Assembly (NCBI GenBank): GCA_037975125.1
Contig: CM075857.1
Span: forward strand, 72,807,345-72,871,344
From: Latrodectus hesperus
Taxonomy: Eukaryota > Arthropoda > Arachnida > Araneae > Theridiidae
Length of the DNA: 64,000 nucleotides
Direction of reading: 5' to 3'
The position numbers were made by a program, and so were the translations under genes. Shown piece after piece: positions 62,641 to 64,000 of this stretch. The notes below the pieces were generated by a model. That model worked only from the letters and a program-made list of their open reading frames with translations. It was not told where the DNA came from and searched no databases. Position 1 is the stretch's first letter. Each line of letters begins with the position of its first letter.

Positions 62641-64000
62641 TCCTTTTATCTTATGTTGCCTGTAAGTAAAGGGATGTATCGGAGTTCTGCACGGTCGTTT
62701 AACATACTTCCCCTACAAATATTTTAGTTCTATCAAAAGATCGATTGACTTAAACTTGAAGGATTAAGGTGTCTTACAGTCTGAAATATTCAAAGTCATT
62801 AAGAACTACTTTCTATGTTTAATTTATAATATTTACTGAAAGTATTTATAATATTTACTCTGCATGATATTTTCTAGTTATCATTGTACGAGTCACTGGA
62901 GAGAATTCCTGAGACAACTAGTTTGAGGTGACACCTTAGTGTCATCGCGAATTAAAGCAATATAGAGGCATTGCAATTCTCGCATAGGCCTAGTTATCAT
63001 AACTGGTAGCTGAAACAATTGTTGCAATCTGGCGACAGACATGATTACTATTGGCTAATCAATGACTTCTATTTGTAACACTTAAGCATTTAGTAAACAT
63101 CTGCTCTCCCCATCGTTATTCATTATTAGATTATTCTTTGTATCATTTTAAACAATAAACCATGCAAGGGGAGATATGAGATTCCCATAAAAACATAATT
63201 TCACACTATAATGAAGAAAACTTAGAATTTTACATCTTTAATTTAAAATTTCTTTTCTTATTAATTTTACGAAAAAATAGCCTAACCATTAAACAAATGT
63301 TTTACACATAAATAGAAATTATCGATTAAATTATATAATAATTATTTTTAAAATAAAGGATTCTTTACATTGCAAAAATATATTTAATAGTTTAATTTTG
63401 GACACTAAAGTAAAATCAGCCTTATTCGGTAAATATTATAGAAAATTGTTTGTATGGAATAATTTTGGTTGCGATAATTGCAATATTATAGGAGTATCAA
63501 TAGCAGATTTTCAATATTAGTTATTAGATAAAACCCATTTTCAGGATAAAATTTATGTAAGAGAGAAAAAAAAGCGAAATATTAACTCCTGAAAGTTTAT
63601 CACATTAATTTAAAAATAGCACTAGGAAATCATTTTGTAAATTAATAATATAATTGTACTTACATAATACATACTTATAAGTTTACAATAGTAAAATAGT
63701 CTTCATTCAATTTCAAGATCAGTACAGATAAATCATCTTAGATAACTAATTATTGTATGTTTTAAAAGGTAATTCTAATACTTGTAAAAATAAGAAAAAA
63801 ATAATTTTTTAAAATTCTATAACTGAGAAATGTAAATTAAGAAAATATGCATAAAGGAAAATACGACGGAATTATAAATTAGTCTTGTTGGCATTCTAAA
63901 TCGCGATAAATAGAAGATATATTGAAATGTATGAAATATTTCATTTGGTCAAATGTAAAAAGTATTAATAAGAAGGCTTTTAAAGCAATCGCATTATTTA
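62641..64000. other. Spacer to end of window
   Basis: No gene recognised. Composition is less A/T-rich between 62880 and 63070 without any ORF or RNA motif I can name. A 16-bp segment ATTTATAATATTTACT is repeated exactly at 62822 and 62844. From 63180 on it is plain AT-rich DNA. Confidence 0.55.

Overview
This is eukaryotic nuclear DNA: very AT-rich (GC roughly a quarter, estimated by eye), with no operons, no long host ORFs, a dozen long dinucleotide microsatellites, and relics of five classes of animal transposon (Tc1-like, Tigger/pogo, piggyBac, non-LTR retrotransposons, tRNA-derived SINEs). The combination of huge (AT)n tracts, Tigger and piggyBac copies, and non-LTR C-termini of the TTGHDY / HLHRIG type suggests an arthropod, most likely a spider. 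That assignment is inference from general familiarity and was not tested by a search. I recognise no intact host gene, host exon or functional RNA gene. The window looks like intergenic DNA or the inside of a very long intron.

Layout. 1-14.6 kb: AT-rich DNA with two badly decayed Tc1-like transposases on the + strand (about 4.6-5.8 kb and 8.7-9.7 kb) and (AT)n tracts at 2.6, 6.1, 13.6 and 14.2 kb. 14.6-14.9 kb: a tRNA-derived SINE on the minus strand with a perfect 9-bp target-site duplication. 15-23.5 kb: AT-rich DNA without genes. 23.5-24.5 kb: a 5'-truncated non-LTR retrotransposon (RNase H and C-terminal Cys/His segment) bounded by a perfect 15-bp target-site duplication and ending in a 9-bp stem-loop. 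25-32 kb: AT-rich, with (AC)n/(TG)n at 25.2 kb, (AT)n at 29.0 kb and an unexplained GC-richer patch near 30.3 kb. 32.3-33.2 kb: a second, different non-LTR relic whose stop codon runs directly into an (AT)n(GT)n tract. 33-51.8 kb: transposon-poor AT-rich DNA with three more microsatellites and a 238-bp tandem duplication.

51.8-57.6 kb is the richest part. It holds a decayed piggyBac copy (transposase on the minus strand, truncated, second catalytic Asp changed to Asn) flanked by inverted subterminal hairpin repeats, and then a structurally complete but coding-dead Tigger element (2,305 bp, TIRs, TA duplication, second catalytic Asp changed to Ala). 58-62.7 kb holds a perfect 17-bp hairpin followed by a T tract, a SINE relic beside an (AT)n tract, a minus-strand non-LTR relic and a SINE-like repeat.

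None of the transposase or retrotransposon genes can make a full protein, so nothing here works together as a pathway. I found no undescribed biological system. The observations most worth checking are the sharply bounded insertions, the terminal structures of the piggyBac copy, the link between microsatellites and transposon ends, and a few hairpins and GC-richer islands with no explanation.
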